From the NCBI GenBank assembly GCA_041589565.1, contig JBFHVL010000099.1:1-11922 (forward strand): a stretch of DNA of 11,922 nt, written 5' to 3'. The notes under the pieces were generated by a model. That model did not search any database. It was given only the letters and a program-made list of their open reading frames with translations, and had not been told where the DNA came from. A program made the position numbers and the translations under genes. Below, one piece after another: positions 1 to 7,722 of this stretch. The stretch is from Pleionea sp041589565. Lineage in GTDB: Bacteria; Pseudomonadota; Gammaproteobacteria; Enterobacterales; Kangiellaceae. Position 1 is the first letter of the stretch, and every line of letters starts with the position of its first letter.

Positions 1-2328
1 TAAAATATCTTGCCAAATAGCTCCTAGTATACTTTCGGTTTCGGTTTTGAAATTGTTTTCAACCAAAGTGCTCAATTGTTCAGGAGGTCGTTTGATTAGG
101 GCTTTACGATCAACTTTTAAATTGAAATTTAATGGTAATGCATCCAGTCGAATATACTGTGATGGCACCATATAATCTGGCAGTCGCAATTCAATGAATT
201 GCTTGAGTTTAGCCAAGTTAATTTCATCGCTATTAAAGGTTACATAATAGGCGATCAATTGACTCGATGATGGGTTGGCTATATGCAGTGTGACAACACA
301 ATCTTTGATATTTTCAAATTGCTTGATGTGGTACTCGATTTCTGTAGGCTCTATTCGAATGCCTTTAAACTGAATTTGAAAATCTTCACGACCTAGAATT
401 TCCAAGTTGCCATCAAAATTTAGTATGCCCACATCTCCTGTTTTGTAATAAACATTGCCTAAATGCGGGAAAAATTTTTCTTGGGTTAGTTCAGGATTGT
501 TTAAATATCCTTTAACCACCCCTTTACCAGCAAAGCAAATTTCGCCTTTGCTACCATTAGGAACTGGATTGCCATCGGCGTCGATCAGTAATAGCTTGGT
601 ATCGGGGAAAGGGCGACCGACAAAAGTTTTCTCAATAAGCACTTGTTCGGGTACCGGCCAGGTACATCCCATACAACTGATTTCACTGCATCCATAAATG
701 ACATACATTTCTATACGTGGAAATAGTTCACGTGCCAGAGTGAGTAACTCGGGTGGTACTAAATCGCCTCCGGAGGATAAATGCCTGAGTCGTCGAAAAA
801 TGCTTAAGTCTGCTATTGCTGACTTGATATGCAGCAATAGCAGTTTTAGCAGGCTGGGGCCCATGTGCATAATGGTTACCTGCTCAAGCGCTTTGGTCAT
901 ATAAGTCAGGTCGAGTAACTGCTCTCGACTGAGTATTCGCACGGTTGCGCCATTGATTAACGGTAACAGTAGCTCAAACATGCTGATACTGAATGTGGAA
1001 CGAGCGCACGATGTCATCACGTCACTCGGATTAAGTTGATACTTGAATTGAGCACTCGAAAGGTAATAGTTTAGATTGCGATGTGTCGCCATCACACCTT
1101 TGGGTTTACCAGTAGTTCCCGAAGTATAAAAAATATAAGCGACCTGATCGGGAGCAGTTGTTAACTCCAGGTTTTGATCGGAAAGCTGTGCCAGTTGGTT
1201 AGCTATTTTGTCGAGGCAAACAACAGTTCTTTCGGAAAACAGCTGTTGATATTGGCTTTGACAAAGTATCACTGTGGGTTCAACATCGTCGATGATGGTT
1301 TTGATGCGTTGCTCCGGGAAACCAGGATCGAGCGGTACATAGGTCGCATTGCATTTAAATATCGCGAGCAAAGTGATCAAAATTTGGAAACCTGGGTCGA
1401 CTAATACGGCAACACGTTGCTCTCGAGCTACACCAAGGGATAGTAAATAATGTGCCAGTTGGTTAGCTTGCCGATTGAGATCCTGATATTCGATGGCTGA
1501 CGAGTCGTATTGTGCAGCTTTGTATTTTGGATATCGTGATGCGATTTGCTCAATCATCTGATGCGGTAGGGTAATTTCAGTCGCGGAGTCAGCAAGAATC
1601 GGGTTGTTAGTATTTTGCTCTTGTGATTCTGATTGAATCTGCTCTGTAAGCGTAAACGATAACTGGGATAACGGCCTGTGAGTATTTTCAAGGTAATTTA
1701 GTGCCGCCACTTCTAATTGTGCTTTCCATTGTGCGATAGCTCGTTGTTCACATCGTTCGGCATCAAACAGCCAGTTCACTTCAATTCCGTCGGAGGTGGC
1801 TAAGAGCAAAAGCGTAAGCATTGGTGCGTCAGTGAGCTGCTCAATGAATTTGATTAGCTGATAACGGAACTGCGTTGCTTCGTGGGTTGTTTTTGTTTTT
1901 TGAAAGTGAATGAGTAAATCCGATGAACTTATGGGTTTGTGAACAGAGCTAAAATTAGCAAAGGCCTTTTCAAATTGAGCTAACGTTTTCTCGGCATTTA
2001 TGGTTACCGCTATTTGGCTTGGATTATTGGCAGTGATGTCACCAAGTTGTAACAGAACCGGGAAACTGGATTGTTGGCTATAGCGCCATGCTTGCACACT
2101 CACAATAGCCAATACAGGAAGCAGTAATTGTTGGAGGCTATCTGAGTTATTCGGATTACGATGGACCGATTCCATTGCCAGGTGACAATGAGTTAAGGAT
2201 AACTTTGCTTTCGGCGACTGTTTCCCGCGAGGAGCAATAAAAGGTAAACGCAATGCTTGGGCAGGCGTCGACTGTATCTCCTTATGTGAGGACTCTACTT
2301 CAGCATCCTGAGCTGAGGGCAATGCCAT
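1..2328 (-). CDS. NRPS-like protein: condensation-type stub, adenylation domain, start of carrier domain (3' end outside window)
   Basis: The frame is open from an ATG at 2326-2328 to the left edge (776 codons, no stop). The start is well fixed: an in-frame TAA lies at 2335-2337, and GGAG (2339-2342) sits 10 nt upstream. Residues 1-230 resemble only the C-terminal part of a condensation domain; no HHxxxDG motif is seen. Residues about 255-750 are a complete adenylation domain: YTSGTTGKPKG (401-411), YGCSE (545-549), GEICFAGKG (595-603), YKTGD (628-632), GREDFQIQFKGIRIE (646-660), and Lys738 in NLKVDRKAL. Residues 761-776 look like the first helix of a thiolation domain. The enzyme should activate a carboxylic acid as an acyl-AMP and load it on a carrier. 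The usual substrate-anchoring Asp (GrsA 235) is Ser447, so the substrate may not be a standard alpha-amino acid. It is cytoplasmic, with no signal peptide. An acyl-CoA ligase is less likely because the A1-A10 motifs and the carrier start are NRPS-like. Confidence 0.93.
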   Translation of the reverse strand, partial: MALPSAQDAEVESSHKEIQSTPAQALRLPFIAPRGKQSPKAKLSLTHCHLAMESVHRNPNNSDSLQQLLLPVLAIVSVQAWRYSQQSSFPVLLQLGDITANNPSQIAVTINAEKTLAQFEKAFANFSSVHKPISSSDLLIHFQKTKTTHEATQFRYQLIKFIEQLTDAPMLTLLLLATSDGIEVNWLFDAERCEQRAIAQWKAQLEVAALNYLENTHRPLSQLSFTLTEQIQSESQEQNTNNPILADSATEITLPHQMIEQIASRYPKYKAAQYDSSAIEYQDLNRQANQLAHYLLSLGVAREQRVAVLVDPGFQILITLLAIFKCNATYVPLDPGFPEQRIKTIIDDVEPTVILCQSQYQQLFSERTVVCLDKIANQLAQLSDQNLELTTAPDQVAYIFYTSGTTGKPKGVMATHRNLNYYLSSAQFKYQLNPSDVMTSCARSTFSISMFELLLPLINGATVRILSREQLLDLTYMTKALEQVTIMHMGPSLLKLLLLHIKSAIADLSIFRRLRHLSSGGDLVPPELLTLARELFPRIEMYVIYGCSEISCMGCTWPVPEQVLIEKTFVGRPFPDTKLLLIDADGNPVPNGSKGEICFAGKGVVKGYLNNPELTQEKFFPHLGNVYYKTGDVGILNFDGNLEILGREDFQIQFKGIRIEPTEIEYHIKQFENIKDCVVTLHIANPSSSQLIAYYVTFNSDEINLAKLKQFIELRLPDYMVPSQYIRLDALPLNFNLKVDRKALIKRPPEQLSTLVENNFKTETESILGAIWQDIL

Positions 2329-2362
2329 GATCGGTTAGCTCCATCTAATCACAGAAATCCGC

Positions 2363-2379
2363 TTAAAGACCCATTAAAG
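2363..2379. repeat. TTAAAG direct repeat, one helical turn apart
   Basis: TTAAAG occurs at 2363-2368 and again at 2374-2379, 11 bp start to start, about 35 bp upstream of the NRPS start. Tandem sites one helical turn apart are typical of some response-regulator binding sites, but six AT-rich bases twice could be chance. No regulator gene is in the window. Confidence 0.2.
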
Positions 2380-2421
2380 TCGTAAGTTACCGTAGCTGGG
2401 TGTGATTTAAATAATAAAACA

Positions 2422-2445
2422 GTTATTTCCGTTGCTATTAATAAC
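2422..2445. repeat. GTTATT-N12-AATAAC inverted repeat, possible operator
   Basis: Perfect 6-bp arms (2422-2427 and 2440-2445) are separated by 12 bp, so arm centres are 18 bp apart, near two helical turns. It lies in the divergent region about 95 bp upstream of the NRPS start, a plausible place for a dimeric regulator. The arms are AT-rich and short, so chance is a real alternative. Confidence 0.22.
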
Positions 2446-2655
2446 CTTACCGCAAAGTGTGAAAAATTACCATTCTGTCCAATGCAGGTTTTGTCGGCCG
2501 CTATAGGTACTATTTAGTGATTTTGTGAGGCTTCAGGCCATACAAGTGAACAAATGTCTTCATAATACTAGGCTAATTCTTTAAAATGGGGCGATATTTA
2601 CGACGATCATGGCAGCATGTTCGGTTAATAGATTTAATATATCTCATTTGTAGAT

Positions 2656-2661
2656 TATAAT
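2656..2661 (+). promoter_or_regulatory. Candidate -10 box (TATAAT) for the ACP-led operon
   Basis: An exact TATAAT lies 30 bp upstream of the ACP start codon, which would put the transcript start near 2668 and leave a short leader containing the AGGGA ribosome site at 2681-2685. At a 17-bp spacing the -35 position (2633-2638, TTTAAT) matches the consensus poorly, so this would be a weak or activator-dependent sigma-70 promoter. The AT-rich surroundings make chance matches easy. Confidence 0.35.
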
Positions 2662-2691
2662 TATTCAAATATATTTAAATAGGGACTGTTT

Positions 2692-2931
2692 ATGTCAATT
2701 GAAAAAGTCAGGGAAATTCTCGCCACCCACGGTCGTTTAACTCAACCCGTCGACTCATTAGAAGATAATAGCGATCTATATATGGCTGGGTTAACGTCTT
2801 TAGCTACTGTTGGCCTGATGCTGGCACTGGAAGATGAATTTGATATCGAATTTCCTGATTCAGCCCTGAGCCGAAAAACCTTCAGTAGTATCGAAGCTAT
2901 TGCGGAAACCGTTGAAGACTTAATGGAATAA
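2692..2931 (+). CDS. Stand-alone acyl/aminoacyl carrier protein (79 aa)
   Basis: A small acidic carrier protein whose Ser36, in DLYMAGLTSL (28-37), is the expected phosphopantetheine attachment site. The usual DSL signature is TSL here. The following helix (LMLALEDEFDIEFP, 42-55) is typical of carrier-protein helix II/III. The protein would hold an acyl or aminoacyl thioester for the downstream enzymes. Start: ATG with AGGGA at 2681-2685, 6 nt upstream. It is the first gene of the plus-strand operon, 23 bp before the flavoprotein gene. From memory, the GLTS signature followed by an ALEDEFDIEFPD-like stretch resembles the carrier proteins served by SerRS-like amino acid:[carrier protein] ligases in Bradyrhizobium and relatives; no such ligase is visible here. 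A fatty-acid-synthesis ACP is unlikely given the motif and neighbours. Confidence 0.92.
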   Translation: MSIEKVREILATHGRLTQPVDSLEDNSDLYMAGLTSLATVGLMLALEDEFDIEFPDSALSRKTFSSIEAIAETVEDLME

Positions 2932-2954
2932 CCCCCAAACTCAGGGAGCGAAAT

Positions 2955-4136
2955 ATGACCACTCAAAGTGTTACTGAGGCTGAATTCAATCATCTGCTCG
3001 ACCGCGTCCACCAAATTGGTGAAGATGTTATCGCGCAACATGCCGAAGATGTTGATGGCAAGGCGCGTTTTCCTCGTGAAGGTATCGAAGCGCTGAAAAG
3101 TTTGAAGCTTATGAGTGCTTACGTACCGCAACAGTATGGCGGTATGGGACTCAGCTTAAAGCAAGTTAGCAAAGTGTGTGAAGCCCTGGGGCATTATTGT
3201 GGTTCGACTGCCATGATCTATGCCATGCATAAGATTCAGGTGGGTTGTCTGGTTCATCACTGTCTTGATGTGGACTACTTCCAAAGCTACGTTTCCAAGT
3301 TGGTGGAAGATCAGCGCCTAATCGCCTCCGCGACCACTGAAATTGGCAAAGGCGGCGACTTGCTTTCCAGCTTTTGTGCGGTCGAGTTGGACAATGGTGA
3401 ATTCAACCTGGTGAAAAAGGCACCGGTCATATCCTATGCCGAAGATGCCGATGATCTAATGTTAACGGCACGGCGTCACCCAGAGGCCGCCAAAAGTGAT
3501 CAGGTGGGCGTGTTAATTGCTCGTGATCAGTATACAGCCGAACCGATTTCTGACTGGGATACCTTAGGCTTCCGAGGAACTTGTAGTAGTGGGTTTGAGG
3601 TTAATGCTCACGCCTCCGAACAACAAATAATGCCGGTTTCATTTAACGATATACTGAGCCAGACCATGCATCCTTATTCGCATATTGTGTGGGCATCATT
3701 GTGGACAGGTATCGCAGCCTCTGCGGTTGCCAAGGCGCGCAAGTTTACCAAAAACGCGATGCGTAGAAATCCTAATATGCCGCCTATTTCTTCAATTCGC
3801 CTGGCGGAAGTGGAGACTCAGCTACACTCCATGCGCAATAATGTATTGGCCTCCATTGACGAATACACGGCATTGTTGGAGCAGGGTGATACTGACGCTT
3901 TTTCCAATTTTGGTTTTACCATTCGCACTAACAATTTAAAAATTAATAGTTCTAAACATCTGATTGATATTGTCGGCGCAGCTATGATGATTTGCGGAAT
4001 AGCCAGTTACCGGAATAATCACGAGTTATCTTTGGCTCGTCATATTCGTGATGCGTACGGAGCCTCGTTGATGGTCAATAATGATCGCATCATGATGCAC
4101 AACTCTTCATTGGTCGTCATGCATAAAGAGCGGTAA
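2955..4136 (+). CDS. Acyl-CoA/acyl-ACP dehydrogenase-like flavoprotein (393 aa)
   Basis: Full-length acyl-CoA dehydrogenase fold. The N-terminal helical domain includes VPQQYGGMGLS (57-67). The middle beta domain has the FAD/substrate segment ATTEIGKGGDL (126-136), AEDADDLMLTAR (162-173) and the LGFRGTCSSGF region (204-214). The C-terminal helical domain ends in ARHIRDAYGA (361-370). In a run starting with a stand-alone carrier protein it probably oxidises an ACP-bound acyl or aminoacyl group rather than a CoA ester (inference). Start: ATG with AGGGAG at 2943-2948, 6 nt upstream. By hand alignment, the MCAD catalytic Glu376 falls on Val374 and the isovaleryl-CoA dehydrogenase-type base position near His243, so neither usual Glu is present. 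It may use another residue or catalyse a different flavin reaction. Fold confident, reaction uncertain. Confidence 0.92.
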   Translation: MTTQSVTEAEFNHLLDRVHQIGEDVIAQHAEDVDGKARFPREGIEALKSLKLMSAYVPQQYGGMGLSLKQVSKVCEALGHYCGSTAMIYAMHKIQVGCLVHHCLDVDYFQSYVSKLVEDQRLIASATTEIGKGGDLLSSFCAVELDNGEFNLVKKAPVISYAEDADDLMLTARRHPEAAKSDQVGVLIARDQYTAEPISDWDTLGFRGTCSSGFEVNAHASEQQIMPVSFNDILSQTMHPYSHIVWASLWTGIAASAVAKARKFTKNAMRRNPNMPPISSIRLAEVETQLHSMRNNVLASIDEYTALLEQGDTDAFSNFGFTIRTNNLKINSSKHLIDIVGAAMMICGIASYRNNHELSLARHIRDAYGASLMVNNDRIMMHNSSLVVMHKER

Positions 4137-4181
4137 CTGAACGTTCGGTAGCTGGTTGTAATGAAGGAGTGAATTAAGACT

Positions 4182-5153
4182 ATGGAACAGGTATTAAAGC
4201 TACGGCCCGAAGACTATCAACGTCATCTGCTACACACACAGGAGCGTGACTGGGCAGAAACCAACTGCTATGTCGATGTTTGGATTGAGTTGCTGCATGC
4301 ATTAAAGCTCAATCCTATCCCTGCCATGGGCTTTTCAGTAACGCCAGATTTCGAAGGTGATCAGTGGACCTTTTTTAAATTCCAGCTCAATGACCTTTAT
4401 GATTTATACGGTCTAGAAGTTCAGGAGTTGGTGATTTGGAAATCGCTGATTGATCATGTGATCGAGCAGGTGCGGATGAAGCGTCCAGTGTTGGTCGAGC
4501 TCGACTCTAAGTTTCTACCCGATACCGCAGGTACGGCCTACCAGCGCGAGCATGTGAAAACTACAGTAGCGGTGAATGAGGTAGATCGAGAAAAGCGTCA
4601 TCTCGGTTATTTTCATGCGCAGGGCTATTACCATTTATCCGGCGATGATTTTGATGAAGTGTTTGCTCTGCCCGGCGCGACATCAACCATGATCCTGCCA
4701 CCCTATGTCGAAACGGTGAAATTGGCACAAATGGTCAATCGTACCAACGAAGAGCTGCGTACTATTTCTAGGGCCATGCTGCAAAGGCAAATGCAGCAAA
4801 TGCCCAAAAACAATCCTTTTGTTATTTTTAAAAAACGATTTGAACAGGATTTCGACTGGTTAACGCAACAACCCATTGATGTATTCCATCAATATGCTTT
4901 TGTTACCTTCAGGCAGTTTGGAGCCTGTTTTGAGTTGGCCTACAATTATCTGAGTTGGTTGTCGCCAGATAAGGATGGCTTGTTAAAAGCCGCTGCCGCA
5001 TTTAAATCGATTTCAGAACGTACCAAGGTGTATCAATTTCAATTAGCTCGCGCAATAACGCGGAAAAAATCGTTGCGACTGGAAACCATTGATGAGATGG
5101 CAGCATCCTGGAGCGAGGCAACTGATTTGCTGCGTAATGAATTTCCGAGCTGA
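4182..5153 (+). CDS. DUF1839 family protein, possible papain-like acyltransferase (323 aa)
   Basis: The pattern fits DUF1839, at about the family's usual length. No reaction is established for the family that I know of. Visible landmarks: Cys29 in TNCYVDVW, starting a predicted helix; a hydrophobic strand RPVLVELDSKFLPD (101-114) with Asp108; His124 in QREHVKTT; Asp135 in NEVDRE; a GYFHAQGYYHL segment (142-152); then a mostly helical C-terminal half (about 180-323). Cys near the N-terminus, then a VxxD strand, then His and a later Asp is the order seen in BtrH-type and C39/papain-like enzymes, which move acyl groups from carrier proteins to amines. I infer that it transfers or releases the ACP-bound group. 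No signal peptide or membrane segment. AAGGAG (4164-4169) lies 12 nt before the ATG, rather far. The gene sits 45 bp after the flavoprotein gene. Confidence 0.85.
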   Translation: MEQVLKLRPEDYQRHLLHTQERDWAETNCYVDVWIELLHALKLNPIPAMGFSVTPDFEGDQWTFFKFQLNDLYDLYGLEVQELVIWKSLIDHVIEQVRMKRPVLVELDSKFLPDTAGTAYQREHVKTTVAVNEVDREKRHLGYFHAQGYYHLSGDDFDEVFALPGATSTMILPPYVETVKLAQMVNRTNEELRTISRAMLQRQMQQMPKNNPFVIFKKRFEQDFDWLTQQPIDVFHQYAFVTFRQFGACFELAYNYLSWLSPDKDGLLKAAAAFKSISERTKVYQFQLARAITRKKSLRLETIDEMAASWSEATDLLRNEFPS

Positions 5154-5209
5154 TTGTGATCTTCGGATCGGTTAAAGTGAACCATCTTGCGGATAAATTT
5201 GACTGATTG

Positions 5210-7702
5210 ATGCAAACTCTGATTAACGACTTAATCCATGGTTGGCGTTTATACAAAACATCACCCAATGACCTGGATTCTCCCAAACAGCTGGTAGCTT
5301 TGCTGCCAGAACACGAATCTGTGCCGGTTCCGGGAACGGTTGCCATGGCAGTATGTGATCAGGCTAATCCCTGGAAACTAAGTGAAGACATTACCCATTT
5401 TGATTGGTGGTACGTGTTGGACTTTGCAGCATCCGATCACCACAGTCATCCGATGCAATGGCTGGAGTTTCAAGGCTTGGCAACTTTGGCTGAAGTTTGG
5501 TTGAATGATCTGTTAATACTGCAAAGTGACAACGCCTTTCGCTCCCACCAACTGGATGTTTCAAAGTTATTAAAGGCGCACAACCGATTAAGTATTGTTT
5601 TTCGCTCGCAACAAACGTTTCTTGAGCAAAAACATCCGCGGCCACGTTGGAAAACCCGATTGGTAAATAATCAAAATATGCGTTGGCTTCGCTCCACTGT
5701 TTTAGGTTATGTGGATAGCTGGACACCACCGATTAAGTTAATTGGGCCCTGGCGCAAAGTTCGGCGAGTGGCCTCGAACGTAGCGGTTGTCGATGATTGG
5801 TTGATAACTTCAAGCCTGAACGATAATAAAGGCGTCATTCAGGTTTCAGGTACGATTAGAAATGCCACACAACAATGTCCCGAGTTTGTGTTGCAAGTAG
5901 CCGGGCAGCGCTTCCCATTGGATTCTCATAACAATGCGATTTGTCATCGCATTGAAATCAACAATATTGACGCCTGGATGCCACATACTCATGGCCATCC
6001 CACTTTATATGATTATCAATTGATAGCTGTAGACGGTGAGCAGCAAGTTATTTATGAGCAAGGCAAACTTGGCTTTAAACAAGTAAGCTTTAATCACGAC
6101 ACCAGCCAATTATCAGTCAATGGTAAAGCGGTTTTTTGCCGTGGCACTTGCTGGACCGTGAGTGATTATCATGCGTTTAATTGCGATGCGGACAAGTTAC
6201 GTCGCCATCTAAGCTTATTACGTGATGCCGGTGTCAACATGATCCGTGTTGGCGGCACCATGGTTTACGAAAGTGATGATTTTTATCAGCTGTGCTCTGA
6301 ACTTGGCATCATGGTGTGGCAGGACTTTATGTTTGCCAGTATGGATTATCCATTTGAGGATGACGATTTTCGTCACAACGTTGAAGCCGAAGTTCGTCAA
6401 CAAGTTCAACGCATTGCCCGCTATGCTGCGATTAGTGTTTGGTGTGGTAATACCGATGTCGAAGCGCAAGTTGCTATGTTTGGCTTACCGGACGAATGGG
6501 CCAAACATGCGTTTTATCATGAGTTTATTGAGCAGTTGTGCCAGTCGTACAGTCCCAAAGTTCCTTATTTTCCATCATCGCCAACCGGCGGTACATTAGC
6601 TTTTCATTTATCGAGTGGTGTCGCACACTACTGGGGAACTGGGGCTTATATGCATGATTTGCCCGATCCCGATGCCGATCGCGTTAAGTTTTGTTCAGAA
6701 GGTATGGGGTTATCGCATATTCCCGAACAGTCGATCATCGATCAAACCATAGGTAAGCAAACGCTGTTCCCCTACCACTCTGAATGGCGTTCGCGAATTC
6801 CAAGAGATCTGGGTGCCGGTTGGGATTTTGAAGACATTCGCGATCATTATCTGAAGCAAGTATTTAATGTCGAACCAAATCATTTACGTCGACATGAGGT
6901 TGAGCGATATATTCAATTGTCGACCCTTGTGACTGGGAAAGCCATTGCGGATGTATTTCGGCGTTGGCGTCGACCCGAAAGTCAGACACAAGGTGGGTTG
7001 ATTTGGTTTAACAAAGATTTTTGGCCCTGCCCGGGATTTGGTTTGATTGATAGTAATGATTATCCAAAAGCTGCTTATTATCTAATTCGTCAGGCATGGA
7101 AAAACCAAACCTTGATTTTTGAATCGGTAGGTCTCGATGGCTTGTTATTGCACGTGATTAACGAATCGCCCAAACCGTTATCTGGTTGTGTCTCGTTACA
7201 GTGTTATGCGGGTACACATCTCGCCAGTGAAAAAATCGATTTTCCGGTCGATGTGGCTGCGGCTTCAAGTATCAGTTTTTCGATAGAACAGCTATTTGGT
7301 CGCTTTGTCGACCCATCTTATGCTTATCGATTTGGCCCGCCGGCGTATTCGGCAATCAGCGCAGCTCTAACCAATAACGATAAGCTCGTTGATACCTCAT
7401 TACATTATGTCACCGAAGAAGAATTGCCGAAGGTTACTGAGTCATCAATTACCGCCAAGCTTTCGGTAATTGATGATGAACGATTACTATTGACTCTGAA
7501 TTCAACAGAGGTTGTTCAATATTTGAAAATAAATACGTCGAGTTATTTGCCTGAGGACAATTATTTTACTTTGATACCCGGAGTGACCCGAACGGTTATT
7601 TTGACTTTAGTCAGTCAAAAGCCAAGACGTATAAAAGTTCTTCTAACCGCTTTAAATTTATCAAAAGAAATACGCGTAGCATTAGCCAGCAAAAACTCAT
7701 GA
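5210..7702 (+). CDS. Glycoside hydrolase family 2, beta-mannosidase-like (830 aa)
   Basis: A cytoplasmic GH2 protein close to the usual length of beta-mannosidases (about 850 aa). Domains in order: N-terminal jelly-roll (about 1-185), immunoglobulin-like domain (about 190-285), TIM barrel (about 290-600), and C-terminal beta domains. Barrel landmarks are GVNMIRVGGTMVYESDDFY (341-359) and MVWQDFMFA (368-376). The nucleophile Glu497 in FCSEGMG is conserved. The acid/base site normally reads WxGNNE but is WCGNTD here, giving Asp416. It probably cleaves or remodels a beta-mannoside-like sugar, or acts as a sugar-binding partner if catalysis is weakened. It follows the DUF1839 gene by 56 bp. The start is uncertain: TTG (5207) directly precedes ATG (5210), and neither has a good ribosome site. 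ATG is preferred; residue numbers count from it. Confidence 0.9.
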   Translation: MQTLINDLIHGWRLYKTSPNDLDSPKQLVALLPEHESVPVPGTVAMAVCDQANPWKLSEDITHFDWWYVLDFAASDHHSHPMQWLEFQGLATLAEVWLNDLLILQSDNAFRSHQLDVSKLLKAHNRLSIVFRSQQTFLEQKHPRPRWKTRLVNNQNMRWLRSTVLGYVDSWTPPIKLIGPWRKVRRVASNVAVVDDWLITSSLNDNKGVIQVSGTIRNATQQCPEFVLQVAGQRFPLDSHNNAICHRIEINNIDAWMPHTHGHPTLYDYQLIAVDGEQQVIYEQGKLGFKQVSFNHDTSQLSVNGKAVFCRGTCWTVSDYHAFNCDADKLRRHLSLLRDAGVNMIRVGGTMVYESDDFYQLCSELGIMVWQDFMFASMDYPFEDDDFRHNVEAEVRQQVQRIARYAAISVWCGNTDVEAQVAMFGLPDEWAKHAFYHEFIEQLCQSYSPKVPYFPSSPTGGTLAFHLSSGVAHYWGTGAYMHDLPDPDADRVKFCSEGMGLSHIPEQSIIDQTIGKQTLFPYHSEWRSRIPRDLGAGWDFEDIRDHYLKQVFNVEPNHLRRHEVERYIQLSTLVTGKAIADVFRRWRRPESQTQGGLIWFNKDFWPCPGFGLIDSNDYPKAAYYLIRQAWKNQTLIFESVGLDGLLLHVINESPKPLSGCVSLQCYAGTHLASEKIDFPVDVAAASSISFSIEQLFGRFVDPSYAYRFGPPAYSAISAALTNNDKLVDTSLHYVTEEELPKVTESSITAKLSVIDDERLLLTLNSTEVVQYLKINTSSYLPEDNYFTLIPGVTRTVILTLVSQKPRRIKVLLTALNLSKEIRVALASKNS

Positions 7703-7722
7703 ACAGTGCAAATAATAGTGAC

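Larger units (their letters stand above)
2329..2691. promoter_or_regulatory. Divergent intergenic region between the NRPS gene and the ACP-led operon
   Basis: These 363 bp hold no convincing coding frame. The region separates two divergent genes, so it should contain promoters for both and could co-regulate them. It is AT-rich, most strongly in the last 60 bp before the ACP gene. Visible elements are a consensus -10 hexamer on the plus strand, a 6-bp inverted repeat at 2422-2445 and a direct repeat at 2363-2379. No riboswitch-like fold, sigma-54 site or terminator was recognised by eye. Confidence 0.6.

Noticed and set aside
455..1404. Three plus-strand reading frames (455-697, 698-904, 1174-1404)
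   Set aside because: They lie opposite the adenylation domain, whose minus-strand frame shows continuous family motifs; their translations show no recognisable domain.
2742..3131. Minus-strand frame of 129 codons across the ACP and flavoprotein genes
   Set aside because: It is antisense to two well-supported genes with proper ribosome sites, and its product resembles nothing.
2392..4162. Similar 15-base stretches near 2392 and 4148 (GTAGCTGG followed by TGT)
   Set aside because: Only two copies, imperfect, one between operon genes; no sign of a mobile element or regulatory logic.
5002..5729. Minus-strand frames at 5002-5346 and 5391-5729
   Set aside because: They are antisense to the DUF1839 and GH2 genes, with no family-like features.
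6218..6599. Overlapping frames on both strands inside the GH2 barrel
   Set aside because: They overlap the best-conserved GH2 motifs; they are shadows of the coding frame.
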